A DNA stretch of 64,000 nt, from NCBI GenBank assembly GCA_035293945.1, contig DATGLV010000045.1, forward strand, positions 62,001-126,000, in the 5' to 3' direction. A program made the position numbers and the translations under genes. Shown here piece after piece: positions 25,616-33,492 of the stretch. Positions within the stretch are counted from its first letter, which is position 1; the number at the start of each line of letters is the position of its first letter. The DNA comes from VAZQ01 sp035293945 (GTDB lineage Bacteria > Pseudomonadota > Alphaproteobacteria > Rhizobiales > Xanthobacteraceae). The notes beneath the pieces were generated by a model. It made no database searches. It was not told the origin of the DNA and saw only the letters and a program-made list of their open reading frames with translations.

Positions 25616-26713
25616 ATGAGCGAGCCGACAAGCAAACCAGAGCGGGTGCTGCGCCGCGGCTGGACCACGGGCGCCTGCGCGACGGCGGCCGCCAAGGCGG
25701 CGTTCACTGCGCTGATCACCGGCGAGTTTCCCGACCCGGTGAGCATCACCTTGCCACGCGGCGAGCATGTCGCCTTTGCGCTCGCGCTCTCGCGGCGCGA
25801 GGATGGCGCAGCCCGCGCGGGTGTTATCAAAGATGCAGGCGATGATCCGGACGTGACCCACGGCGCGCTCATCATCGCGACCGTGCGCGCAGCCCCAAAG
25901 GGCGCCGGCGTCATCTTCCGCGCGGGACCAGGCGTCGGCACCGTCACGCGTCCGGGCCTGCCGATCCCCCCCGGCGAGCCCGCCATCAATCCGGTGCCGC
26001 GGCAGATGATCCGTGCTGCCCTCGCCGAGGTCGCGGCGGTGACGCAGAAAGCCGGGGATGTGGAGGTCGAGATTTCCGTGCCGGGCGGCGAAGCGCTCGC
26101 CGCCAAGACACTCAACGGCCGTCTCGGGATTATCGGCGGGTTGTCGATCCTCGGCACCACCGGCATTGTGGTCCCCTATTCCTGCGCGGCCTGGATCGCC
26201 TCGATCCAGAGCGGCATCGACGTCGCCCGCGCGACCGGCATCTCGCATATCGCCGGCGCAACCGGCGCAAGCTCGGAGAATGCGGTCCGCAAGCTCTATG
26301 ACCTGCCGGAGGCCGCACTCATCGACATGGGCGACTTCGTGGGCGGCATGCTCAACTACCTGCGCCGTCATCCGGTCGCGCGGGTCACCATCGCGGGCGG
26401 CGTTGCCAAGATGAGCAAGCTCGCGCAAGGCCTGCTTGATCTGCATTCCGCCCGCGGCGAGGTTGATCGCGCGGCGCTCGCTCATCGCGCCGAAGCCGTT
26501 GGCGGAGGCACGGCGCTGCGCTCTCGCATCCTTGCCGCCAACACGGCCGCGGAGGCTTTTGCGCATGCGGCCGCGGATGGGATCGCGCTCGGGGACGCAG
26601 TCGCCGAAGCTGCGCGCGAAACCGCCGCGCGCGTTGTCGAAGCCAGCGGGATCGTCGTCGACGTGGTGCTGTTTGATCGCGACGGAAGGCTCATCGGGCG
26701 TTTCCCGCGCTGA
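25616..26713 (+). CDS. cbiD: Cobalt-precorrin-5B C1-methyltransferase (CbiD)
   Basis: A 365-residue enzyme, with the signature RRGWTTGACATAAAKAAFTA, then GDDPDVTHGALI, NPVPRQMI, GRLGIIGGLSILGTTGIV and VGGMLNYLRRHPVARVTIAGG. CbiD methylates C1 and removes acetaldehyde in the anaerobic pathway; aerobic organisms usually use CobF for C1 methylation. Here the rest of the pathway is aerobic (CobG, CobN), and no cobF is seen, so CbiD probably fills that step. The gene stands alone between cobB and cobM, and converges on cobM with 5 bases between the stops. Confidence 0.92.
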   Translation: MSEPTSKPERVLRRGWTTGACATAAAKAAFTALITGEFPDPVSITLPRGEHVAFALALSRREDGAARAGVIKDAGDDPDVTHGALIIATVRAAPKGAGVIFRAGPGVGTVTRPGLPIPPGEPAINPVPRQMIRAALAEVAAVTQKAGDVEVEISVPGGEALAAKTLNGRLGIIGGLSILGTTGIVVPYSCAAWIASIQSGIDVARATGISHIAGATGASSENAVRKLYDLPEAALIDMGDFVGGMLNYLRRHPVARVTIAGGVAKMSKLAQGLLDLHSARGEVDRAALAHRAEAVGGGTALRSRILAANTAAEAFAHAAADGIALGDAVAEAARETAARVVEASGIVVDVVLFDRDGRLIGRFPR

Positions 26714-26718
26714 TCTTC

Positions 26719-27483
26719 TCACGGCACGCCTCCGCCGCGAAACCGGCGCCGATAGTCCGGATCGTAAAGGGCGCTTTCGCGGAAATCTTCGGCCGTCAGT
26801 GCACGGCCGACCAGCACCATGGCGGTGCGCTCGATCGGCTTGGCGGAAATTTGCGCGGCGATATCGGCGAGCGTTCCGCGCACGATGCGCTCATCGCTAC
26901 AGCTCGCCCGCACAACCACGGCGACCGGACAATCGGCGCCATAGAAGGGGGTGAGCTCGGCCACGATCGCCTCGATGCGGTGGATGGCGAGATGGATCGC
27001 GAGCGTCGCCCCGCTCGCCGCGAACACCGAGAGCCGTTCTCCTTCGGGCATCCGCGAAGCGCGGCCGGGCATGCGGGTCAGCACCACGCTCTGCGCGACC
27101 TCCGGCACGGTCAGCTCGGCGCCGAGCGCGGCGGCGGCCGCAGCGAAAGCCGGAACACCGGGCGTGACCGTGAACGGAATGCCGCGCCGCCTGAGCCTTC
27201 GGATCTGCTCGGCGAGCGCGCTGTAGATCGAGAGATCGCCGGACTGCAGCCGCGCGACATCGAGCCCGGCGGTGTGAGCCGTCACGAATTCGGCCTCGAT
27301 TTCATCGAGCGTCAGCGGCGCGGTATCAATCACGCGGGCACCGGGCGGGCAGTGCGACAGCAACTCGCGCGGCACGATCGAGCCCGCATAGAGGCAGACC
27401 TGTGCGCGGGCGATCAGGTCGCGTCCGCGCAGCGTGATGAGATCGGCCGCGCCGGGGCCGGCGCCGATGAAGTGCACCGTCAT
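26719..27483 (-). CDS. cobM: Precorrin-4 C11-methyltransferase
   Basis: A 254-residue SAM-dependent methyltransferase of the tetrapyrrole family, starting MTVHFIGAGPGAADLITLRG. Family motifs include CLYAGSIVPRELL, RLQSGDLSIYSALAEQ, TVTPGVPAFAAAAAALG and VVLTRMPGRASRMPEGE. It follows cobE with a 4-base ATGA overlap as the last gene of cobL-cobE-cobM. Confidence 0.93.
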   Translation of the reverse strand: MTVHFIGAGPGAADLITLRGRDLIARAQVCLYAGSIVPRELLSHCPPGARVIDTAPLTLDEIEAEFVTAHTAGLDVARLQSGDLSIYSALAEQIRRLRRRGIPFTVTPGVPAFAAAAAALGAELTVPEVAQSVVLTRMPGRASRMPEGERLSVFAASGATLAIHLAIHRIEAIVAELTPFYGADCPVAVVVRASCSDERIVRGTLADIAAQISAKPIERTAMVLVGRALTAEDFRESALYDPDYRRRFRGGGVP

Positions 27484-27872
27484 GACGAGCCCCCGTCTCC
27501 GTCGGCGATCGCAAGCGCGCAGACCACGGAGCCAACAATCAAACGCGGCACCAACAGGCGTGCGCCCGCACCACCCGCCGCAAGCGCCGCGACCTCTGCA
27601 ACCGACCCGACGCCCATCAACTGCATCACCCGCCGCGAATGCGTCGCCTGATTGCTGGCGCGCGCCATGTCGGCCTGCTCGACCAGGATCAACGGTATGC
27701 CACGTGCGGCCGCCACGGCTGCGATGCCTTCTTCATTGCTTTTGAAAATCGCGGTCGCCAGAGCGTCGACCCGGCGCGATGGCGTGCCTGCCTTTGTCAG
27801 CGCGGCCGCAATTGCAGCCTCGATGGCTTCCGCGCCGACGCCGCGCCGGCATCCGATTCCAGCAACGATCAT
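27480..27872 (-). CDS. cobE: CobE / CbiG C-terminal-like cobalamin biosynthesis protein
   Basis: A 130-residue protein starting MIVAGIGCRRGVGAEAIEAA, the hallmark of the CbiG C-terminal fold, followed by LALKTDE-equivalent LATAIFKSNEEGIAA and LILVEQADM. The ATG at 27872 overlaps the cobL stop as ATGA, like other junctions in this locus; a GTG at 27890 is an alternative. CobE is required for aerobic cobalamin synthesis, probably handling a ring intermediate, and its exact role is unsettled. Confidence 0.85.
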   Translation of the reverse strand: MIVAGIGCRRGVGAEAIEAAIAAALTKAGTPSRRVDALATAIFKSNEEGIAAVAAARGIPLILVEQADMARASNQATHSRRVMQLMGVGSVAEVAALAAGGAGARLLVPRLIVGSVVCALAIADGDGGSS

Positions 27873-29143
27873 GGCTTTGTCCAGCGCCACTGGGTCACCG
27901 GCAGAGCGGGACGCCAGATGCTCACCTGGCTCTTGTCGCTGTCGATGCGGCCGGCGCGTGCGATGGCGATGCGGATCAATTCTCCGCCGAGCGCGGCATG
28001 ATGCGCGAGCAGCCGCGCTTCCGTGGGCAAGGAGACCGCATTGACCACGAGCCGGCCGCGGTTCTTCAGGGCTGCGATGGCCGCATCAAGCACGCCCGGA
28101 TCGCCGGCCCCGCCGCCCACGAAGATCGCATCCGGCGACTGCAGGCCGGCAAGCGCGCCCGGTGCTGCGCCTTGTATGATCTCGAGTGCGGGCACGCCGA
28201 AGCCGGCCGCGTTGCGGGCGATGCGCGCCGCCCGCGCGGCATCCGCTTCGATGGCGCTCGCCCGCATCGACGGGTCGGCCAGCATCCATTCGATCGTAAC
28301 CGAGCCGGCGCCCGCGCCTATATCCCACAGCAATTCTCCGCGCCGGGGCGCGAGCGATGACAATGTCACGGCGCGGATTTCGCGCTTGGTGATTTGGCCA
28401 TCGTGCTCGAACAAATCATCGCTGAGCCCGCTCGCACGCGCAATGATGCGTGCGCCCGCTTCGGCCGCAACCTCGATTGCGAGAGTGTTGAGCGGATCGA
28501 TGGCGCCGAGATCGAAGCTGGCGGCGGTGGTAGTGCGAATGCGCTCGCGCGGCCCGCCGAGCGCTTCCATCACGGTGAGACGCGATGGCCCGAAACCCGT
28601 TGTGGCGAGCAGTTGCGCGATCGCGGCCGGCCCTTTCCCGTCGGAGGTCAGCGCCAGCACGCGGGCGCCAGGCTGCAGATGCGGGCGCACCCGGTCGAGC
28701 GCGCGGCCGTGCAGGGAAACAAGTGCGCAATCGGCGAGCGGCCAGCCGAGCCGGGCCGCCGCCAGGCTGAAGCACGAGGGCGCCGGCACCACCAGCGTGT
28801 CATTTGGGTCCACATGCTGGGAAAGCAGTGCGCCAATCCCGTACAGATAAGGATCGCCGGAAGCGAGGACGCAAACCTGCCGACCACGCTGTGCCAATAC
28901 CTCGGGAATCGCACCTTCGAATGGTGAAGGCCACGGCCGGATCGCGCCGCGAATGATCGGCGCCGCGAGCCCCAAATGCCGCTTGCCCCCGAACACGATC
29001 TCGGCGTTCACGATCAGCGCGCGCGCCACTGTGCTCAGCCCTTCGACACCATCTTCGCCGATGCCCACGATGGACAGCCAGCGCGGCGCTGCGGCAGTGT
29101 GGTCCGCGCCAATTTGATCCGAAACCGCGTCAAGGAGCGACAT
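27869..29143 (-). CDS. cobL: Precorrin-6Y C5,15-methyltransferase (decarboxylating)
   Basis: A 424-residue two-domain enzyme. Residues 20-210 are CbiE-like (WLSIVGIGEDGVEGLSTVAR, VFGGKRHLG, VLASGDPYLYGIGALLSQHV, LSLHGR-like SLHGRALDRV). Residues 230-424 are CbiT-like (LAPRRGELLWDIGAGAGSVT, AIEADAARAARIARNAAGFG, DAIFVGGGAGDPGVLDAAIA). It methylates C5 and C15 and decarboxylates the C12 acetate. The true ATG (29141-29143) is deduced from homology; the frame is open for 411 bases further but lies antisense to cobK. The start overlaps the cobK start within CATG. Confidence 0.93.
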   Translation of the reverse strand: MSLLDAVSDQIGADHTAAAPRWLSIVGIGEDGVEGLSTVARALIVNAEIVFGGKRHLGLAAPIIRGAIRPWPSPFEGAIPEVLAQRGRQVCVLASGDPYLYGIGALLSQHVDPNDTLVVPAPSCFSLAAARLGWPLADCALVSLHGRALDRVRPHLQPGARVLALTSDGKGPAAIAQLLATTGFGPSRLTVMEALGGPRERIRTTTAASFDLGAIDPLNTLAIEVAAEAGARIIARASGLSDDLFEHDGQITKREIRAVTLSSLAPRRGELLWDIGAGAGSVTIEWMLADPSMRASAIEADAARAARIARNAAGFGVPALEIIQGAAPGALAGLQSPDAIFVGGGAGDPGVLDAAIAALKNRGRLVVNAVSLPTEARLLAHHAALGGELIRIAIARAGRIDSDKSQVSIWRPALPVTQWRWTKP

Positions 29144-29906
29144 GCGACGCATCCTTATTCTGGGCGGCACCACGGAAGCGCGCGAGCTCGCTGCACGGCT
29201 CGCCGGCCGCACCGACGTTGCGGTGACGCTGTCGCTTGCCGGTCGCACCGCCAATCCGGTCGCACAGCCGGTGCCGGTCCGCATCGGCGGTTTTGGCGGA
29301 GCGCAGGGCCTGGCCCGATATCTTGCGACCGAACGGATTGATCTCCTGGTCGTCGCCACCCACCCGTACGCAGCGGTGATTGCGGGCAACGCCGCACAGG
29401 CCGCGCGTGCCGCCGGTGTGCCGCTGCTTGTGCTCACGCGCCCGCCCTGGACTGCGGTCGCCGGCGACCGCTGGCGCGAGGCCGCCGATGCGCATGACGC
29501 CATCCGATTGATGGGTGAAAGGCCACGCCACGTGTTCCTGGCGCTCGGCCGCAACGATATCCGCGCCTTCGAAGCGGCGCCGCAGCACGATTACCTGGTG
29601 CGCAGCGTCGATCCGATCACACCGCCGTTGTCTGTGCCCCGCGTCAGCTACATCACGGCGCGCGGCCCGTTTGCCGCAGCGGACGAGCGTGCACTTTTCG
29701 CCGCGCATGCGATCGAGACGATCGTCGCCAAGAATAGCGGCGGGGATGCCACCTACGGCAAGCTTGCAGCCGCGCGCGATCTGCGCATCGAGGTGATCAT
29801 GCTGCGCCGGCCCGCGCTGCCGCAAGTGCCGGCCGTCGCAACCGTCGCCGAGGCTCTTGCGCGTTTGGATCATGCGTTTGCGCCTTCTGCCGACCGTGCG
29901 GTGTAG
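29142..29906 (+). CDS. cobK: Precorrin-6A reductase
   Basis: A 254-residue NADPH-dependent reductase starting MRRILILGGTTEARELAARL. Other motifs: VRIGGFGGAQGLARYLATE, VVATHPYAAVI, RDNGRR-equivalent VAKNSGGDATYGKLAAARDL. An AAGGAG site (29132-29137) precedes the ATG and lies inside cobL coding sequence. The 3' end overlaps the converging cobJ by 37 bases. It reduces precorrin-6A to 6B between CobF/CbiD and CobL. Confidence 0.92.
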   Translation: MRRILILGGTTEARELAARLAGRTDVAVTLSLAGRTANPVAQPVPVRIGGFGGAQGLARYLATERIDLLVVATHPYAAVIAGNAAQAARAAGVPLLVLTRPPWTAVAGDRWREAADAHDAIRLMGERPRHVFLALGRNDIRAFEAAPQHDYLVRSVDPITPPLSVPRVSYITARGPFAAADERALFAAHAIETIVAKNSGGDATYGKLAAARDLRIEVIMLRRPALPQVPAVATVAEALARLDHAFAPSADRAV

Positions 29907-30646
29907 ACGAGCGGCGCGCGGCCATGCCGACTGATCACATGGGTTGAGCGCGATCCGACGATGATGAGCGTCGCCATATCGGCGGCGGCCGGATCGGCCT
30001 CGCCTAGACTCGCGACCTTCAGTTGCTCGTCGTTGCGCCCGACCGCGCGACCAAACAGCACCGGGGTCTGGGCCGGCAGGACATCGCGCAACAGATCGAA
30101 GGCGCGGCCGAGCTGCCACGGCCGGGCGCGCGAGATCGGATTGTAAAGCGCAAGCACGAAGCCCGCGCCGGCCGCGGCGGTCAGGCGGCTCTCGATCAGC
30201 TCCCAGGGCTTCAAATTGTCGGAAAGCGACAGCGCGCAGAAATCATGCCCGAGCGGCGCGCCGGCACGCGCCGCCACTGCCAGCATCGCGGTCACGCCCG
30301 GCACGATGGCGAGATCGAGTGCGCGCCACTCCGGCGGCCCCGCGGCGATCTCCTCGCAGACGGCGGCCGCCATGGCGAATACGCCGGGATCGCCGCCCGA
30401 AACGATGGCGACACGGGCGCCGCTTGCGGCATGCCGCAGGGCCGCTGCAGCGCGCGCGCCCTCTTGGCGATTATCAGAAGAGTGCCGGCTCTGGCCATCG
30501 CGCGGCGCCACACGATCCAGATACGGTGCATAGCCGTACAGGGCCTGCGCATCGGCGAGTGCGGTCTGCGCTTCAGCGGTGAGATAGCGCGCATCGCCCG
30601 GACCGAGCCCGACAACGGAGAGATGCCCGCCCGCCGAGTTGCTCAC
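29870..30646 (-). CDS. cobJ: Precorrin-3B C17-methyltransferase
   Basis: A 258-residue SAM methyltransferase that contracts the ring. Motifs: HLSVVGLGPGDARYLTAEAQ, LYGYAPYLDR, ARVAIVSGGDPGVFAMAAAV, PGVTAMLAVAARAGAPLGHD and LALYNPISRARPWQL. The GTG at 30646 is preferred because it overlaps the cobI stop as GTGA and has GGGAG upstream; the ATG at 30661 is the alternative. Last gene of the riboswitch operon. Confidence 0.93.
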   Translation of the reverse strand: MSNSAGGHLSVVGLGPGDARYLTAEAQTALADAQALYGYAPYLDRVAPRDGQSRHSSDNRQEGARAAAALRHAASGARVAIVSGGDPGVFAMAAAVCEEIAAGPPEWRALDLAIVPGVTAMLAVAARAGAPLGHDFCALSLSDNLKPWELIESRLTAAAGAGFVLALYNPISRARPWQLGRAFDLLRDVLPAQTPVLFGRAVGRNDEQLKVASLGEADPAAADMATLIIVGSRSTHVISRHGRAPLVYTARSAEGANA

Positions 30647-31398
30647 GCGCGCTTCTCCCATCCGGGCACCAACACAATCGCAAAATACGGCGCCGCATCA
30701 TCGCCCTTGTCGGCGAGCCGCATCATCGTGGCGTCTTTGGCCGAGCCGCGCTCCACATAGATCGCTCGCTCCATGCGGCCGAGGCGCGTGAGCACACGCC
30801 GAATCTTGGGCAGATGAGAGCCGAGCTTCATCACCACCGCGGCATCCGCCTCCTTGAGGCGGTGTTCGATCTCTGTCTCCGGCAATGTCGCGGGCAGGAC
30901 CATCAGCACGTCGTCGCCTTGTGCAATCGGCGCGCCAGCTGCCGACCAGCAGCCCGACATGCCGGTGACGCCGGCAATGACATGCGTTTGGTATCGTGGT
31001 GCGAGTCGCACATGCAGATGCATGTAGGAGCCGTAGAAGAGCGGATCCCCTTCGCAGATCACCGCGACCTTGCGGCCTGCATCGAGATGGGCGGCAAGGC
31101 GTGAGGCTGCCGCATCGTAGAAGTCGCGCAAGGCGTCGCGATAAGTGCAGGTCTCGCGCGGCACCTCGCGAGTCATTGGATAATGGAGCGGCAGCTCCTC
31201 GACCCCGACCCTGAGGTGATCGGCGGCGATCGCGCGCGCATGGCTCGCCGCGCCGCTTTTTGCGAAGTGGACCACGAGATCGGCTTCGTGCAGCGCCCGC
31301 ATCGCCTTTAGGGTGATGAGCTCGGGATCGCCAGGCCCGACCCCGACGCCTACCAGAACGCCGCGTGAAGCTTGTCCGTTGCCGCGTTGCTCGCTCAT
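30643..31398 (-). CDS. cobI: Precorrin-2 C20-methyltransferase
   Basis: A 251-residue SAM methyltransferase starting MSEQRGNGQASRGVLVGVGV, with GPGDPELITLKAMRAL, ICEGDPLFYGSYMHLHVRL and VIAGVTGMSGCWSAAGAPIA. It makes precorrin-3A. The start is placed at 31398, where it overlaps cobH by 4 bases (ATGA); the longer frame to 31488 only extends into cobH. Confidence 0.93.
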   Translation of the reverse strand: MSEQRGNGQASRGVLVGVGVGPGDPELITLKAMRALHEADLVVHFAKSGAASHARAIAADHLRVGVEELPLHYPMTREVPRETCTYRDALRDFYDAAASRLAAHLDAGRKVAVICEGDPLFYGSYMHLHVRLAPRYQTHVIAGVTGMSGCWSAAGAPIAQGDDVLMVLPATLPETEIEHRLKEADAAVVMKLGSHLPKIRRVLTRLGRMERAIYVERGSAKDATMMRLADKGDDAAPYFAIVLVPGWEKRA

Positions 31399-32045
31399 AA
31401 GCCGGGCCTCGCCAGCGCATTGACGGCCGCTGCCGCCATGGCACTCCCGCCCAGACGGCCGTGCACGACCAGGAACGGCACGCCGCACGCGCTGGCGGAC
31501 AGCGCGGTCTTGGATTCGGCCGCGCCTACGAAGCCCACCGGAACTCCGATGATGGCCGCTGGCCTGGGCGCGCCGCAGGCAAGCACTTCGATCAGGTGGA
31601 ACAAGGCGGTCGGCGCATTGCCGATCGCGACCACCGCGCCCGCAAGCTTATCGGCCCAGAGCTCGAGCGCAGCCGCTGAGCGGGTAGTGCCGAGCCGTAA
31701 GGCGAGCTCCGGCACGCGGGCATCGCGCAGCGTGCAAATCACATCATTGCGGGCCGGCAGGCGCGCGCGCGTCACCCCATGCGCTACCATTTCGGCATCG
31801 CACAGGATCGGCGCGCCGGCCCGCAGCGCGTGCCGGGCGGCGGCAACCAAGTCGCCGCCGAAGCGGATATGCCGCGCCGCTTCAATGAGGCCGCAGGCAT
31901 GGATCATGCGCACCACGATCTCGGCTTCCTCTGCCGCAAAGCCGGAAAGATCCGCTTCCGCGCGGATGATGGCGAAGGAGCGCTCGTAGATGGCGGTGCC
32001 GTCCCGCAGGTAGGGGAGCGATTCAGCCATGGTCGGTTCAGTCAT
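31395..32045 (-). CDS. cobH: Precorrin-8X methylmutase
   Basis: A 216-residue enzyme that moves the methyl group from C11 to C12, giving hydrogenobyrinate. Motifs: YERSFAIIRAEADL, VVRMIHACGLIEAARHIRFG with the catalytic His, GAPILCDAEMVAHGVTRARL and IGVPVGFVGAAESKTAL. Start ATG 32043-32045 overlaps the end of cobG by 8 bases. Confidence 0.93.
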   Translation of the reverse strand: MTEPTMAESLPYLRDGTAIYERSFAIIRAEADLSGFAAEEAEIVVRMIHACGLIEAARHIRFGGDLVAAARHALRAGAPILCDAEMVAHGVTRARLPARNDVICTLRDARVPELALRLGTTRSAAALELWADKLAGAVVAIGNAPTALFHLIEVLACGAPRPAAIIGVPVGFVGAAESKTALSASACGVPFLVVHGRLGGSAMAAAAVNALARPGL

Positions 32046-33492
32046 CGGCAGCTCCAAACAGATTTGCCACTTGCGCGGGGCCAAGGCGCGCGAATGCTGC
32101 CGCCGCGGAGGATTCACCGCGTGTTTGGGCTACCGCCTTGTCGACACGCGCGATGGCTAGGAGCAACTCCTCGGTCGCGACCACGGCATGCGCTGCGCCC
32201 GTGGATGTACCGTCGATGATGAGCTCGCAGCCGCGCTGACTGCCCACGATCGTCAGCGTGCTACGTGCTGGATGGGCGCAGCCTTTGCGACAGCCTGACA
32301 GATGCAGATTCAATGATCCATCGAGCAGCGTCGCTGCTGCTGCGGTGACGAGCGGCGCCAGCATGCGCGCCGGAATTTCCGCAGAGGCGCAGACAGGCGC
32401 GCCTGCGCAAGCCGCCACATGGCGGCGAGGGTCATCGCGATGAGTAATGAAGCCGAGGCGTTCTGCGGTTGTGACGAATGGACGCACAGTATCTTGCGTC
32501 AGTCCGATGAAAAGAAGTGCCCGCCCTGGCGCTGTGCGCAGCGTATGCACTCCGTTGTTTCGGGCAGTTTCAATCAACCGGACCAGTGCCGTCGCATCAG
32601 TGTGTCCGAAGGCCGGGCCAACCCCGAGCGCCAGGCTGTGATCGCGCAACAGATGCGAGCCTATCGGTTCGGCGCGCGGCCGTGCCGCAGCGAGTGGTTG
32701 GTTGATCTCGGCGTGAGCCGCAGGCTGCTCCCTCCCCGCATAGCGCGGCGTAAGACGCGCGTGAACGCGCTGATGTGGGGGAGGGATGGGGAGGGGGGCT
32801 TGGTCTTTGGTCTCACACATGAGTTCCGCAATCGCCGCAGCGAGGACCTGCGGTCCATCCGCGCCAAGCAAATCCTTGGCGCGTGCGAGCGGCCCGTGCT
32901 GGGCGATCACGCGCAACAAGCGCAATGCCGCCTCGACCGCATCTGCGGCATCGACCCAACCGAGTCCGCGTGCGCTGCCTGCATCGCCGCCGACCGCAAC
33001 ATGCCATCGCGTACCATCCACGCGCAGCCGTATGTCGGCCGCAACTGAATCGAGATGCAGCGCAAAGCCGCCGTCAATCACACATGAGACTTTCGCGCCG
33101 AGCGAGGCCGCGAAGGGCGAAGCCGCAAGCGCCCGGCGCAGGCGCTTAGCGATCTCGCGGCCGTCGACCGCGGGCGCCGGCGCCAGCCCGGCGAGTGGGT
33201 CGACGAGAATCGCAACGCCCGTGCCGGCATCTATTCCGAGCGCCGCCACCGCGTCGGCGAAAGCTCCAGCTGAAGCCGCGCTCAACCCGCGGATCTGGAA
33301 GTTTCCGCGCGCGGTGATCTCGATGATGCCGTTGCCGTGCCGGCGCGCCGCCGCGCACAGCTCCGCGGCTTGATCAAGACCGATATCGATGCCGCTGGCG
33401 GCAAGGCGCACCAGCAGGCCGTCGCCGGTCTGCATCGGCGCGCTCAAGGCCGGACAAGCGCCCCGCCGCAACGGGTGTGCGCTCGCCGTCAT
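32038..33492 (-). CDS. cobG: Precorrin-3B synthase (oxygen-dependent CobG) with an internal palindromic-repeat insert
   Basis: A 484-residue monooxygenase related to sulfite and nitrite reductases. The cysteines for the 4Fe-4S cluster are Cys362 and Cys368 (CAGAPVC) and Cys401 and Cys405 (CRKGC), followed by AHP. Substrate-side motifs include ITARGNFQIRGLS. It hydroxylates precorrin-3A and forms the lactone, marking the aerobic route. At residues about 231-255 (32728-32800) there is an in-frame stretch, PLPIPPPHQRVHARLTPRYA, encoded by a palindromic repeat that also occurs between genes. It falls in the linker between the two halves. Start by ATGA overlap with cobN. Confidence 0.9.
   Translation of the reverse strand: MTASAHPLRRGACPALSAPMQTGDGLLVRLAASGIDIGLDQAAELCAAARRHGNGIIEITARGNFQIRGLSAASAGAFADAVAALGIDAGTGVAILVDPLAGLAPAPAVDGREIAKRLRRALAASPFAASLGAKVSCVIDGGFALHLDSVAADIRLRVDGTRWHVAVGGDAGSARGLGWVDAADAVEAALRLLRVIAQHGPLARAKDLLGADGPQVLAAAIAELMCETKDQAPLPIPPPHQRVHARLTPRYAGREQPAAHAEINQPLAAARPRAEPIGSHLLRDHSLALGVGPAFGHTDATALVRLIETARNNGVHTLRTAPGRALLFIGLTQDTVRPFVTTAERLGFITHRDDPRRHVAACAGAPVCASAEIPARMLAPLVTAAAATLLDGSLNLHLSGCRKGCAHPARSTLTIVGSQRGCELIIDGTSTGAAHAVVATEELLLAIARVDKAVAQTRGESSAAAAFARLGPAQVANLFGAADD
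32728..32800. repeat. Palindromic repeat within cobG
   Basis: Arms TCCCTCCCCGCAT and ATGTGGGGGAGGGA (one base extra) enclose AGCGCG...CGCGCT. The layout matches the intergenic repeat at 11373-11445. The repeat keeps the cobG frame open and adds about 25 residues. Confidence 0.75.
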
